IMG/VR virus record: IMGVR_UViG_3300045993_000485
Span: 1-27,689 of that record
Direction: 5' to 3' (one strand)
Length of the DNA stretch: 27,689 bases
Source of the DNA: a virus
In this document: piece after piece, positions 18,101-25,494 of the stretch
Position numbering within the stretch: position 1 is the first letter of the stretch
How the letters are laid out: each line of letters starts with the position of its first letter
Translations under genes and position numbers: made by a program
The notes under the pieces: generated by a model
The model's input: only the letters and a program-made list of their open reading frames with translations
Told to the model about the DNA's origin: nothing
The model's database searches: none

Positions 18101-20658
18101 GAACATATACTGTTACTGGTTATACATGGAACAATCCAACCAAGCATTCACCTATAAAACTATTCGACTACCAAGACAACGTATTGATAGATGAAATAGG
18201 ATTGTGGCACCCAGCAATAGGTATCCATTCTGCCAATGCATTGGAAGTTGTTAACATCATTTCTAATACTGACCCGGCACAATACAACTATTCTACTAAG
18301 ACAACAAATAACTCTCAGTATAGAACCTTGAAACCTTGGGGTGCTCGTGAAGTTGGTAGAGTATTCTGGGACACAAGTAATCTTGCTTACATTCCTTACT
18401 ATGATGCTACCATATTCCCATCAATAGATGCAAGACATGCACGTTGGGGAGCATTGGCAGAATATGCAAGCATTGACCTTTATCAGTGGACTGAAAGTTC
18501 TGTTCACCCCTCAAAATACAATGACCTTGCTACCGCAGAAGAAGGGGATTCCTCTATCGACAAATCAGTTCGTGCATCTGGTAAAGTAGCATTTGCTAAC
18601 TATTACAAACGCAACAGAACTATTACTGCACGTGCTATCGCTTGGTCTAAATCAGAAAATGGTTTTGCAGATGGACACCCAGCATTTGGTCCAGCAGAGT
18701 TTACAAAGGTTTATGTTTCTGGTAATACCCTTATCGCTGATGCAGGTCGAGTTGCAGATATTAACCTTGCTGCTGGTAGAAACTTTGGTGGATGGGATGT
18801 TGTTAATAACAAACCAGTCGGCGAAGTTAGTATAGGTTCTGTTCTGTCATATTCTATTGGTGTCGAAAATGATTTAAGCGCTCCAATTTTACCAAGTGGA
18901 TTGAGCATTTCTGCTATCACTAACGGATTGTTCGGTGTTCGTATTGGTAAAATAACCATTCAATCATATATTGAAAATGAAATCGAGTATCTAAGAATGT
19001 CAGATACTACTGGATTTTATCAAGATGTTGAACCAAAAACTCCATTAACAATAGACTCACAGTTTGATATCGAGTTTGATAAGTTTGGTCTAAAGATAAA
19101 TGTTGTTATCGACCCAACAACTATATCTACTATCATTGCAGCGATTGGAACAAGTGGTAGTATTTTTGTTCGTGAAGCAGTTACTTTTACCGAAATAATT
19201 CCTTTATCATCTGTAATGTATAACAATGACCAGACGTCAATCGACTATACATCTACGGAATATGAATGGCGCACATGGGAAGTTCCAACCCAGACTCAGT
19301 TAGATGCTGATTTGGTATCTCCTAACAATACCTGGTTACCATATCTTGGAAATACTGTTACTACAACAGCATCTTCTACTATTGCCGCAGCAATGAAGGA
19401 TGCTGGTAATGAACTAACTCTAAAATCTGGTGTTGTCATAAAACGCTTCAATTCATCTTGGTCTAACTGGGAAAGTTTAGTACCTATAAAAATGGAAACT
19501 GTTTCCGATGGCGCATCTGTTGTTGCTTTTGAGCTACCAGAAACCATTGATGAACACAGATTATCTCTTTACATTAATGGCATTCAGGTTAACCCAGATG
19601 GATATGTTGCAAATGGGATGATTGCAAGTCTTGTAAATAAAAATGGTAATGTTTACACCCCAAATATTCCACCAGAAGGTTCAACCATAACAATGCTTTA
19701 TCGGGCATACCACCCAACAGATAAAGAGTTAGCGTTTGATCCAGATGTTGCGGATGATGTTACTATCCAAATCCAATACAAGCAAGATTATCAATACACT
19801 GAACTCGAAATAAGAAATGATGATGGTAACATTACTGGCAAGAAATATTATTTCTGGGTCCAAGATAAATCTATTCCTCAGACCGGAAAAGCAATGTCAT
19901 TAGAGCAAGCAAAAATCCAGTTGAAGTCTGGGCCTAATGCATTCACTATCTTCTCTAGGTTGTTAGCAGATCCAACTATAAAGAATGTTCATCAAGCATC
20001 CTATGATTCTTGCTCGATATCCGGGTTGAACATGTATGTCACGAAGAACGATTCCTTTAAGTTGAGAATGCTACGTGACTTTACATTAAGGGATGACCCA
20101 GAAGAAATGAGTTTGAAAAATACTCATACTGAATGGGCACTTATTAGAAAGCAGCAGTCTTCTAAGATACCAGAAAAACTATGGGGTATTCTTACTGATG
20201 CTATTTGTGGTATGGATATCGGAGGAAATGTTCTCCCATCTCAAACTCGAGTCGATTATGACTTGAGGAATGGAACGAGAAGCAGATTTGGATTTAACTC
20301 AGGTCAGATATTTGCAGACACTGCACTACTTCGCACCTCAGTTACTAATACAATCCTCAATACCGGACTTACATTACATCTTGTAAATAAGACAGTACCA
20401 GATTATATTACTGCCCTTGATTTTAACAATAGCGATTTATGGTTTTCTAATGCTACTAATGCAAGAGTAACTATGAACCTAATATGGAATACTGGTCGAG
20501 CATTGCAGGTTAACGAAATATTTTTCAGTGCATTGGAAGATGCCCTTGCCAACAACTATGAATTTAGCGACATGTTCAAAACATCTCTTATAACTATTAA
20601 CTCTGCAACAACTATTACAGACCAATCTATTATGGAGCAGTTGGATGAGCTCTACTAA
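12190..20658 (+). CDS. Giant baseplate wedge protein in gp7 position (2822 residues)
   Basis: This very large virion protein directly follows gp6, where T4 has gp7 (1032 residues). No enzyme motif is visible. The N-terminus (1-130) is mostly helical and polar, with NMFNRFVSEEQSVLVNGRIG and FEDMLNRLYALDTDVPNL, then Tyr-rich NYTYPINYDKFINYANYYWV. The rest is rich in beta strands, Asn, Thr and Tyr. At least two kinds of small domain recur. One is a VLVKDQxDPxxNGIYxV domain at about residues 270-350 and 1075-1165. The other is a beta-sandwich-like stretch ending F-x-A-G-D/E-x-F at about 184-255 and 534-615. The C-terminus ends in helical ALEDALANNYEFSDMF and MEQLDELY. The start has no clear Shine-Dalgarno. 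The stop overlaps the next gene by 14 bases. The gp7 role is inferred from order and size. Confidence 0.6.
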   Translation: MASQNLDLKKLLPSATRNELLDSLVSNMFNRFVSEEQSVLVNGRIGKNTVGDAPIQASNLDREVNAMIPALYFKSGKEENIFTFEDMLNRLYALDTDVPNLRTWMAEQSFNYTYPINYDKFINYANYYWVQWSSTGPAFNPLNHPDYYVIENPKKTDLIKLPVELATTEPIRFWTNNRPPETFTISFQSNQNYTITSKFGTVDTGLNQTGVLATITSGAENLITITDGTDPLISFVITVGGLHFSAGDYFTLDITYFTSNILISLTAANSIGKGTISGVETLSPYMKIDGVTVAIGERVLVKDQVDPTENGIYIVSLGTKWSLADDANQAAYFYNGSSVYVKNGTANGLKTFVASGTYPSLTFTTDGFTSTGPLNDWQKYNTWVHREELFTLEASGIHFTSYVQATRPIIEYNNTLELNSATLNGYPCQTGFGPVYEQAKISFGQIPQFNLYRYDGTHCGSTSGIFYYVEDPDFTTDSVLKKRVKTTANYDYIFGIGIKDTEGRLLYYKDAGQLKSVWREGVIASEHTLPIIFSGGYNRGTLVVDHIFASADNQGWTAKVLTPTTFSITGTRSGFVGNATVGIQFACDDIALTISNGITPFVAGEFFTFIVHTTITPRYVKKNVDESIVNYPGGIGTDIADGNNDGTWMNPARMFENIERETRTEVNFGDLLNHTRSVIKNQNGFVGTSFGVNNLRTLDFNPGLGGTIREFGSNFPLLASMLIQKDVSPLTIIDFAEQQYLTALSSVDQFMINDFPEYLASISHVGVTDINPNHPDIQRLVEYFEQLRTDNEVLKHTFSDTTALVKCWPITLPMMGLTPRVVPDITFDRELGLDTIVHHDGHVSSVTPRNMALDRQLLATVVTRSDGSQSAGIFSESMPAIPYARQLWFKPSTQQLFMFSVDTDATNPVAGVSGDIWYNRNLNELKIWDITGNAWITPNVNMTVDSRWTEISIANIKNSLVIAIENKLYASVSTHQQINFDIFSNALSGYSSVELAKFSAKYNYDTFAADYSASDPFTWNYSLSLPYARWYDNYLGYFEAAGYHDVIRPNLEPWKLSDGLLPLAVWNAIYKCNVVATSDRISARVVATTDVTSLFGIQVIDDTLLFVGDKVLLQAQASPIYNGLYIVSSVGWSRSSDTLAYQQTVDITDGYEYKGSTWVLTSAPAVGVLPLVYEQARLWSNQMWADIKAANPTLKLCVNTRTDELLPPYVNPSSWGASEAILNIIPTGVSNTYSFGQNGPIENVWKKSLEYRYGLCRTAFRLNPLGFLDKSWGETYIKVEGNVRVERNLMSPLSSSKFLLHGEKLNVINSYLPSEVQSRIFGLNFTSPTPKSFEFEVTHTADNVTILSAKMDGVYQGDIQVGLLSSFGIFIYDMGIPYELGEKLLATFDGTTAVYSHVPAMVKKFKGFGQTFTNLLRYSYIDTELSEVSQAYRGWTVKLTHRLGAMIRPDTLSINTTQGVMPSTGFNVVLKKSANVRSLWISALRIQLLEMGSKKLNADGLFIPSNDASDWIFRIEGYNVQHPTVDRYMLDDTSGYETFYALNKRTSDNVWKRCNTRTAFLTTTIPIAVTGLQNVVNFIYGYIDRLTELGWTINGDNPVTDKETGRNIDWQLEVEKLIDRVYGGMLVDEGHILNPFMGKLSVTTPVGLLAKYSDANYIDAYSMQAAYDVTGLNIPVSNLSVIRTDDGAITYSSTPIFSAHVFLDEYEHVILMNQKFSDEYSSAMVFDTFLGLRLDTAYLSFIRQQTANGKPTFDGFFLSGNDVKRNMSSSIDAVSNYYDANQTFYEPTTAKHALSLLGFVKKDYFNAINVNDTTQFNFWRGLIQAKGTNMAIDAFVNYKKFTSASTDEYWAYKLATFGDARERTFPEVKINPADVFQKFTKLQFYSRDLPHDPLPLFTQIENIDDTRWYSIDDLGKGMKFEAQYITETVTAAHSGYVVLNNIYHNGDSMSPTVTGGAVIINAKLIWVPGAGTYTVTGYTWNNPTKHSPIKLFDYQDNVLIDEIGLWHPAIGIHSANALEVVNIISNTDPAQYNYSTKTTNNSQYRTLKPWGAREVGRVFWDTSNLAYIPYYDATIFPSIDARHARWGALAEYASIDLYQWTESSVHPSKYNDLATAEEGDSSIDKSVRASGKVAFANYYKRNRTITARAIAWSKSENGFADGHPAFGPAEFTKVYVSGNTLIADAGRVADINLAAGRNFGGWDVVNNKPVGEVSIGSVLSYSIGVENDLSAPILPSGLSISAITNGLFGVRIGKITIQSYIENEIEYLRMSDTTGFYQDVEPKTPLTIDSQFDIEFDKFGLKINVVIDPTTISTIIAAIGTSGSIFVREAVTFTEIIPLSSVMYNNDQTSIDYTSTEYEWRTWEVPTQTQLDADLVSPNNTWLPYLGNTVTTTASSTIAAAMKDAGNELTLKSGVVIKRFNSSWSNWESLVPIKMETVSDGASVVAFELPETIDEHRLSLYINGIQVNPDGYVANGMIASLVNKNGNVYTPNIPPEGSTITMLYRAYHPTDKELAFDPDVADDVTIQIQYKQDYQYTELEIRNDDGNITGKKYYFWVQDKSIPQTGKAMSLEQAKIQLKSGPNAFTIFSRLLADPTIKNVHQASYDSCSISGLNMYVTKNDSFKLRMLRDFTLRDDPEEMSLKNTHTEWALIRKQQSSKIPEKLWGILTDAICGMDIGGNVLPSQTRVDYDLRNGTRSRFGFNSGQIFADTALLRTSVTNTILNTGLTLHLVNKTVPDYITALDFNNSDLWFSNATNARVTMNLIWNTGRALQVNEIFFSALEDALANNYEFSDMFKTSLITINSATTITDQSIMEQLDELY
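12997..13260 (+). repeat. KDQ-NGxY domain, copy 1 (in the gp7-position protein)
   Basis: Residues about 270-357 hold ERVLVKDQVDPTENGIYIV followed by W-S-L-A-D-D. The pattern G-x-x-V-L-x-K-D-Q-x-D-P-x-x-N-G-I/L-Y-x-V, then a Trp and D-D, recurs at 15409-15690 and 21403-21740. The domain is common in phage tail and fibre proteins. Its exact role is unknown. Confidence 0.7.
15409..15690 (+). repeat. KDQ-NGxY domain, copy 2 (in the gp7-position protein)
   Basis: Residues about 1074-1167 hold DKVLLQAQASPIYNGLYIV followed by GWSRSSD. The spacing and order of the G-x-x-V-L, Q-x-x-P, NGLY and W-x-x-x-D positions match copy 1, but the K-D of KDQ is Q-A here. This suggests an older duplication inside the same gene. 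Confidence 0.65.
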
Positions 20659-23600
20659 TAGTCGATACCTTGCGGTTGCTTCTGGGCATATTGATAGTCT
20701 TATCAGTTATGTCCTAGATGTTAAACCTTATCACGTTAAACTTTCTGAGATTGTAGAACAGTATCTCTTCAATGATAATATCGGGGTAAAGATTACCGAA
20801 GATGATAGGATTTTAGCATTTTTAGGTGCTGACATTCTCCCAGCAGTTGGAACATCAAAGGTTCGTGCTCGTCGCTCTCAAAGCTGGCTTAAGGAACTGA
20901 CATCTGACGGGTCTAGAACTACTTGGCAAGTCCCATTAGTCTCAATGCCTAAACTTGCTAGTCAGTCTTCCGAAGCTGGTATGGGCTTCAATATCCATAA
21001 TAGTCTTACTCAAGAAGCATTCATTAAGGGTCGAGATGATGACCTCCAAATCCCAGGTATAGAAAATATTCCTACTAATGGGGTGTTTAATCAGAAGAGA
21101 TGGGAAGGTGTCGGCATTGCCGAAGTTAGAAAGAATGGCGTTCAACAACAAGATACTGTAGATTACTTTTTAAGTCACGGAGTATTTTCTTTTGATACAA
21201 GAGCTGGACAGAGATGGAAAGAACTTAACTTAGAAAATGTTTCTGCATTTGCTGAGAATCCTGGCGAGTTATTTTACCAAGATGTTAGTCAGGCATATGG
21301 TCATATTGTGGATATTACCGGTGGTGACTATGATGAGTGGACACTTACATGTATTGATGATTACACAGAACTAAAGGTGAACACATCAGCGATAGATTAC
21401 ATATCTAATGGGCCGCTAGCATTGTTCGGATCAAATACTGCATTTATTCCTCTTGGATATGGTGGCTCTGCATATAGTTCAACACCTTATCAGCTAGATG
21501 GGCTAGCACCCGATTTAACGAATGGCTTGCTTCCCGGACAGATTGTTTATGCTAAAGACCAAGCAGATCCAAATCAAAATGGTCTATACCGAGTTGAAGA
21601 AGGTGCTTGGACAAATATTAATAGGCACAATGCATTCAATGTTTATGCGGCTGATGGTCATACTGTTATAACACCTGGTATTTTACCTGACACGAATGAA
21701 AGCGAACCATATCTTTGGGTTGCTACGGGGTCAAATCCTGGACAATTAGAAGTTGTTGGTAAAATGCACGGAAGTATTGGAACCGTTACTCCTAACTCAG
21801 CATTTATCTTTACTAATCTAGATCCAGTGTGGTCATTTGGATTTACATATTCAGTAGCACCCGGAACAGTTCTTATTTCTCCCGGCGAATCATTTGTTCT
21901 TACACCATTTAATAAGATCACAGTTCATCCTACTGCACCAGAAGAAAAATGGTCTGTTATAAAAACGAATCCTATTGCTATCGATGGGGATGGTCCAAAT
22001 CTTACCCCTGCTGTATATCGACTCCATCAACCATCTTTAGAAATCCATACACAGTGTTTGGATAGTGCAACAATCCCATATACTTGGTATATTGATTTTA
22101 CTACTAACACCGATTATGTTTTGCATCGTACCCAAGCGGGTGTAGGAACAATAACATACCCTTCAAGAAATATTTTGACAGACGGATATTCTTATAAAGA
22201 TGCCGACATTTATTTTACCTTAACCCCTGGTGATGGTTTTGTTGAGGGTGACGTTATAGATTTTACAACTGGGGCGAATGCTGAAAACTTCATTGTTTAT
22301 GGTTCAGTTTCTGGATGGCAAGGAAATGCTACAATAGGTGAGTGGTATTGGAATGGTAAAATCGGTTTCAAAATACCAGCACTAGACTATTTCCCGAGGA
22401 TAATGAACTCGACTATCGTCTCATCAAGTAATGGTGCTGAGAATGAATGGGCAGTAAAAATAAGCAATAATCAGATTGTTAAAAGCGCGAGTTTTGAAGG
22501 TGGACAGTTTTATATTTCTGGGGATCAGTCTATCATTGCTGCTTCTACTGATGGTGCAGATTGGAAAACTGGAACAGAGGTTGTATTCACACCGACTGTT
22601 CCAGGTCAAAAACTTATTCTTATTGGTAATGATGGTAAGATTTTAACAAGTGTTAATGGTATAGATTGGCACGCAAGTTCTATTAACACAACTGCTAATC
22701 TTCACAACACTGCATTCATACCGGACTTTTTAACTAATGCAACAACCGGTGCATTGTTAAACTGTATTATTGTTGTCGGCGATTCTGGAACTATTCTTAC
22801 ATCTATCAGTGGATTGGGCTGGTCGCAGCAGACAACTAATACAACTGAAAACTTAAATGACATTGCCTGGAATAATGATGCTATAGTTGTAGTTGGAGAT
22901 AATGGAACTATTCTCCGTTCTTTGGATAGAGCAACTTGGACCCCAGTTGTTTCAAATACGACTAACAATTTGATGTCTGTCATCTATGTTGCAGACCATT
23001 CTAAGTTCTTTGCTGTCGGTTATAATGGAACTATTCTTACTTCGACCGATGGTTTAACTTGGTTAAATCTTAGTCCTTTCAACCGCGGATTATTTTGCGA
23101 TATTGCTTACGGATCTTCTATTGCTAATGGACAACAGTTTGTTATTGTTAGTGGCGATGGATTAATGGCAACTTCTTCCGATGGTGTTGCTTGGTCGTCA
23201 TATCAATATAAACCGTTTAACTCTATCACATATGGTAATGGAAAGTTCGTTGCTGTTGGTGGTAGTCTGAGTTTAACCAATCAGTTAGTTCCACTTAAAC
23301 CAGTAAACTCTTGCGCAGAACCTTCTGAATACACTATTACGTTTGTTTCAGATACTACAGCAACTGTCGTCAATAACATTTATGGGTATCGTCCAGCACT
23401 TAAGGTCAATACAGACTGGGATGATGGATATGCCGCATTCCGTTTAGATGCTGTTCCTGGAAGTATTAGTTATACTACTGGAGATATTGTAAAACTCTAT
23501 CTTGCTCCTCGTCAAGCATATGATATAAATGACATCAACAATAATCCTAACTCTGGATATGATGATGATGCGTATGGCGATCCATACGACATTGATTCGG

Positions 23601-24826
23601 ACGCGCGATACGATGATTACCCTTACGATACAGTAAAATACGATACACCTCAGAGCAAATACACCGACATTTTATTGTATGATCAGGAATATTTCCCACT
23701 TTATCATAGTCACGGGTCAGTAATCTTTAAGGGTCTAGCAGATGGTGATAAGATTATCATCGACAAACCAATAAATGATTTAGTTAGATTTAAGATAAGT
23801 GGTGGGGGTGCAGCATTCCCAGAACTTGGATGCGTAAATGATTGGTTACCATTAGAATTTAGAACGAATGCTTTGTTCCCAGACTTAGTAACGATTATCA
23901 ATGCATATTCTGGGGCAAACCCTGATTTGAAAGTGTTCACTATATCTCAGCCAAGATATGCCGAAACAAACATCAATGCTTCTGCAACTTTGATATTCGA
24001 TAAGGATTTTGTTAGCAACTATTTGAGGTTCAATACGAAATTCTCGTTGATGTTCTTGCCTGACCAATCTTATGGTCAGAGAATACGAGTTAAGATTACA
24101 GAAAATCTTAGAACATATGCAAGAGTTAGATTGAATTTTTCCGATATTTCTTACATCAATATTACTGAAAAAGAAATTTTTCATGTCACTGTTGGTAATA
24201 TGGAGTTTGCAGAATCTGTAGATGTTTTAATGGTTGAAGGCGGATCTATTCCAATGCTTATCAATCTTTATGAGGATATGGGATATGATTCTAACCCATA
24301 TGACAGTGCATACTATTCAAATATTGACTTACTTGGAAATATTACCAATCCTACTCCTGGTCCTTCAGCACTTGTTAAAGAAGTGCAAACTAACACAGCA
24401 TCTTCTCATATCGTTGAAAGTTTAATAATTCAAGAAAGACAGATTGCTGCTGTTGGTAGTGGGTATGGATCAGCAGGATATGCAAACCTTCCTTATCAAA
24501 CAAATTTGACATATGCAGCCATCAGGTTGAGTATAATTTATGACAGGTTGATAAGTGTTCTAGGTTTGATAGTGACACATACCGCAGATGAATACTTGGT
24601 AACAGTTAAAAACCGTTTGACATCACCGGTTCTTTATACCACTTCACCTAACCTTATAGTAGAACAACTTACAGAAGTGACGCCAGGGGTATATAGCGCT
24701 ACTGGGGTAACTGACAGTCCATTCGCCAATATGTTCCCGTTTATTCAGCATCCAACTTCTCTAAGTTTGGATTCTTTCTCATTCACCACAACTTGCCACG
24801 CCCCATTCAGGCTAAGAGTTGTGTAA
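20645..24826 (+). CDS. Large baseplate/virion protein with a BNR/YCF48-type beta-propeller
   Basis: This 1393-residue protein is likely a structural part of the baseplate or its edge, made with the gp7-position protein. The N-terminus has a helical segment with SYVLDVKPYHVKLSEIVEQY. A KDQ-NGxY domain lies at about 253-365. Three beta-sandwich-like stretches end G-D/E-x-F/I/V (about 412-423, 531-540 and 942-953). Residues about 615-880 hold six or seven repeats of the form V-G-x-x-G-T-I-L-T-S-x-D-G-x-x-W, spaced 36-45 residues, which is a BNR/YCF48-type propeller. A Asp/Tyr-rich stretch follows (957-1016), echoed at about 1212-1230. The ATG at 20645 has GGAG 7 bases upstream and overlaps the previous gene by 14 bases. 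No enzyme activity can be read; sugar or receptor binding by the propeller is only a possibility. Confidence 0.6.
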   Translation: MSSTNSRYLAVASGHIDSLISYVLDVKPYHVKLSEIVEQYLFNDNIGVKITEDDRILAFLGADILPAVGTSKVRARRSQSWLKELTSDGSRTTWQVPLVSMPKLASQSSEAGMGFNIHNSLTQEAFIKGRDDDLQIPGIENIPTNGVFNQKRWEGVGIAEVRKNGVQQQDTVDYFLSHGVFSFDTRAGQRWKELNLENVSAFAENPGELFYQDVSQAYGHIVDITGGDYDEWTLTCIDDYTELKVNTSAIDYISNGPLALFGSNTAFIPLGYGGSAYSSTPYQLDGLAPDLTNGLLPGQIVYAKDQADPNQNGLYRVEEGAWTNINRHNAFNVYAADGHTVITPGILPDTNESEPYLWVATGSNPGQLEVVGKMHGSIGTVTPNSAFIFTNLDPVWSFGFTYSVAPGTVLISPGESFVLTPFNKITVHPTAPEEKWSVIKTNPIAIDGDGPNLTPAVYRLHQPSLEIHTQCLDSATIPYTWYIDFTTNTDYVLHRTQAGVGTITYPSRNILTDGYSYKDADIYFTLTPGDGFVEGDVIDFTTGANAENFIVYGSVSGWQGNATIGEWYWNGKIGFKIPALDYFPRIMNSTIVSSSNGAENEWAVKISNNQIVKSASFEGGQFYISGDQSIIAASTDGADWKTGTEVVFTPTVPGQKLILIGNDGKILTSVNGIDWHASSINTTANLHNTAFIPDFLTNATTGALLNCIIVVGDSGTILTSISGLGWSQQTTNTTENLNDIAWNNDAIVVVGDNGTILRSLDRATWTPVVSNTTNNLMSVIYVADHSKFFAVGYNGTILTSTDGLTWLNLSPFNRGLFCDIAYGSSIANGQQFVIVSGDGLMATSSDGVAWSSYQYKPFNSITYGNGKFVAVGGSLSLTNQLVPLKPVNSCAEPSEYTITFVSDTTATVVNNIYGYRPALKVNTDWDDGYAAFRLDAVPGSISYTTGDIVKLYLAPRQAYDINDINNNPNSGYDDDAYGDPYDIDSDARYDDYPYDTVKYDTPQSKYTDILLYDQEYFPLYHSHGSVIFKGLADGDKIIIDKPINDLVRFKISGGGAAFPELGCVNDWLPLEFRTNALFPDLVTIINAYSGANPDLKVFTISQPRYAETNINASATLIFDKDFVSNYLRFNTKFSLMFLPDQSYGQRIRVKITENLRTYARVRLNFSDISYINITEKEIFHVTVGNMEFAESVDVLMVEGGSIPMLINLYEDMGYDSNPYDSAYYSNIDLLGNITNPTPGPSALVKEVQTNTASSHIVESLIIQERQIAAVGSGYGSAGYANLPYQTNLTYAAIRLSIIYDRLISVLGLIVTHTADEYLVTVKNRLTSPVLYTTSPNLIVEQLTEVTPGVYSATGVTDSPFANMFPFIQHPTSLSLDSFSFTTTCHAPFRLRVV
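21403..21740 (+). repeat. KDQ-NGxY domain, copy 3 (in the propeller protein)
   Basis: Residues about 253-365 contain GQIVYAKDQADPNQNGLYRV, followed by Trp (WTNINRHNAF) and a longer C-terminal part than in copies 1 and 2. It places the same domain in a neighbouring gene, so the domain has moved between genes or both genes drew it from a common source. Confidence 0.65.
22510..23194 (+). repeat. Beta-propeller repeats (BNR/YCF48-like), six clear units
   Basis: Units lie near 22510, 22612, 22765, 22882, 23010 and 23138, with a weak seventh near 23242. Each carries the hydrophobic strand, G-D/N-x-G, T-I-L-x-S and a Trp. At DNA level GGAACTATTCTTAC occurs identically at 22787-22800 and 23027-23040, which points to fairly recent copying among blades. 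Confidence 0.75.
23517..23690 (+). repeat. Asp/Tyr-rich low-complexity tract
   Basis: Within the propeller protein, residues about 957-1016 are dominated by Asp, Tyr, Pro and Asn, with recurrent YD, PYD and GYD steps (GYDDDAYGDPYDID, then ARYDDYPYDTVKYD). A short echo, GYDSNPYDSAYYSN, lies at about 24280-24330. The codon run TAC-GAT/GAC repeats. It could be a metal-binding or flexible linker. Confidence 0.6.
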
Positions 24827-24837
24827 TTCATCTAACC

Positions 24838-24845
24838 CATAAATA
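24838..24845 (+). promoter_or_regulatory. Late promoter 4 (CATAAATA)
   Basis: CATAAATA, one mismatch from the T4 late consensus, lies just after the propeller gene and 42 bases before the ATG at 24888. It heads the unit of three virion genes. An initiation point near 24852 would leave only about 6 bases before the upstream ATG at 24858, which argues against that start. Confidence 0.7.
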
Positions 24846-24887
24846 TTATATTCAAAAATGCTTAACTGCAAAGATACTGGAGATAAA

Positions 24888-25484
24888 ATGACTTCTAATA
24901 CTTTTACAACAAAAGTTACTGGCCACGTACAAATCATTGATGGAACTACTAAAGAAGTTCTGTTAGATGATTTTAATGCCGTTCACAATAAGAACATGGC
25001 AATAGCGATTGCTCGGGGATTATCAAATGAGCCTGCTTCTGCTGGAGTTGGTCGTCATCAAATCTACAAGATTAAACTTGGAAGAGGCGGATCAACTATC
25101 GATAGTAGTAACATGATTAGCTATCAGCCGCCGAACATTCTTGGTGACACTGCTGATTTATACTCTGCAACATATGAAGAAGTTATTGATGAATCGATTT
25201 CTGGAACTCCAGTAGAAAACTCGGTAACTTACCAAGAAAGTCCAGCACCTGATTTAACAACTGTTGTTATCTGTACAGCAACTATTGCTGCTGGCGAGCC
25301 TACTGGTCAAGACCTTACCGATTCTCCACCTAATCCAAATCCAGAAGCTCAATACGCTTTTGATGAACTTGGACTGTTTACATCTGACAATAAACTTTTA
25401 ACACATATTATTTTTTCTCCAATCCTTAAAACCGGAAACCGGGAATTAGTTATCACCTACACACTTACCATTGCTGTCAGTTAA
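24888..25484 (+). CDS. Virion structural protein, unknown family (198 residues)
   Basis: I do not recognise a named family. The protein is beta-rich, with no membrane segment or signal peptide. It opens with VTGHVQIIDGTTKEVLLDDF and NAVHNKNMAIAIARGL. It ends with FDELGLFTSDNKLL, then THIIFSPILKTGNRELVITYTLTI, a kind of ending often seen in myovirus tail and baseplate proteins. The start at 24888 is chosen because GGAG lies 5 bases upstream. The ATG at 24858 lacks a Shine-Dalgarno and would sit almost at the transcript start. It is the first of three genes in this late unit, in the area where T4 has gp8-gp12, but no T4 match can be claimed. Confidence 0.6.
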   Translation: MTSNTFTTKVTGHVQIIDGTTKEVLLDDFNAVHNKNMAIAIARGLSNEPASAGVGRHQIYKIKLGRGGSTIDSSNMISYQPPNILGDTADLYSATYEEVIDESISGTPVENSVTYQESPAPDLTTVVICTATIAAGEPTGQDLTDSPPNPNPEAQYAFDELGLFTSDNKLLTHIIFSPILKTGNRELVITYTLTIAVS

Positions 25485-25494
25485 GGGGTAAATT

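Noticed and set aside
22510-23270. A photosystem II assembly gene, because of the YCF48-like repeats.
   Set aside because: The repeats are a general beta-propeller type and sit inside a long virion protein; nothing else in the window relates to photosynthesis.
24858-24887. Upstream ATG giving a 208-residue form of the structural protein.
   Set aside because: No Shine-Dalgarno and too close to the late promoter; the ATG at 24888 has GGAG 5 bases upstream.
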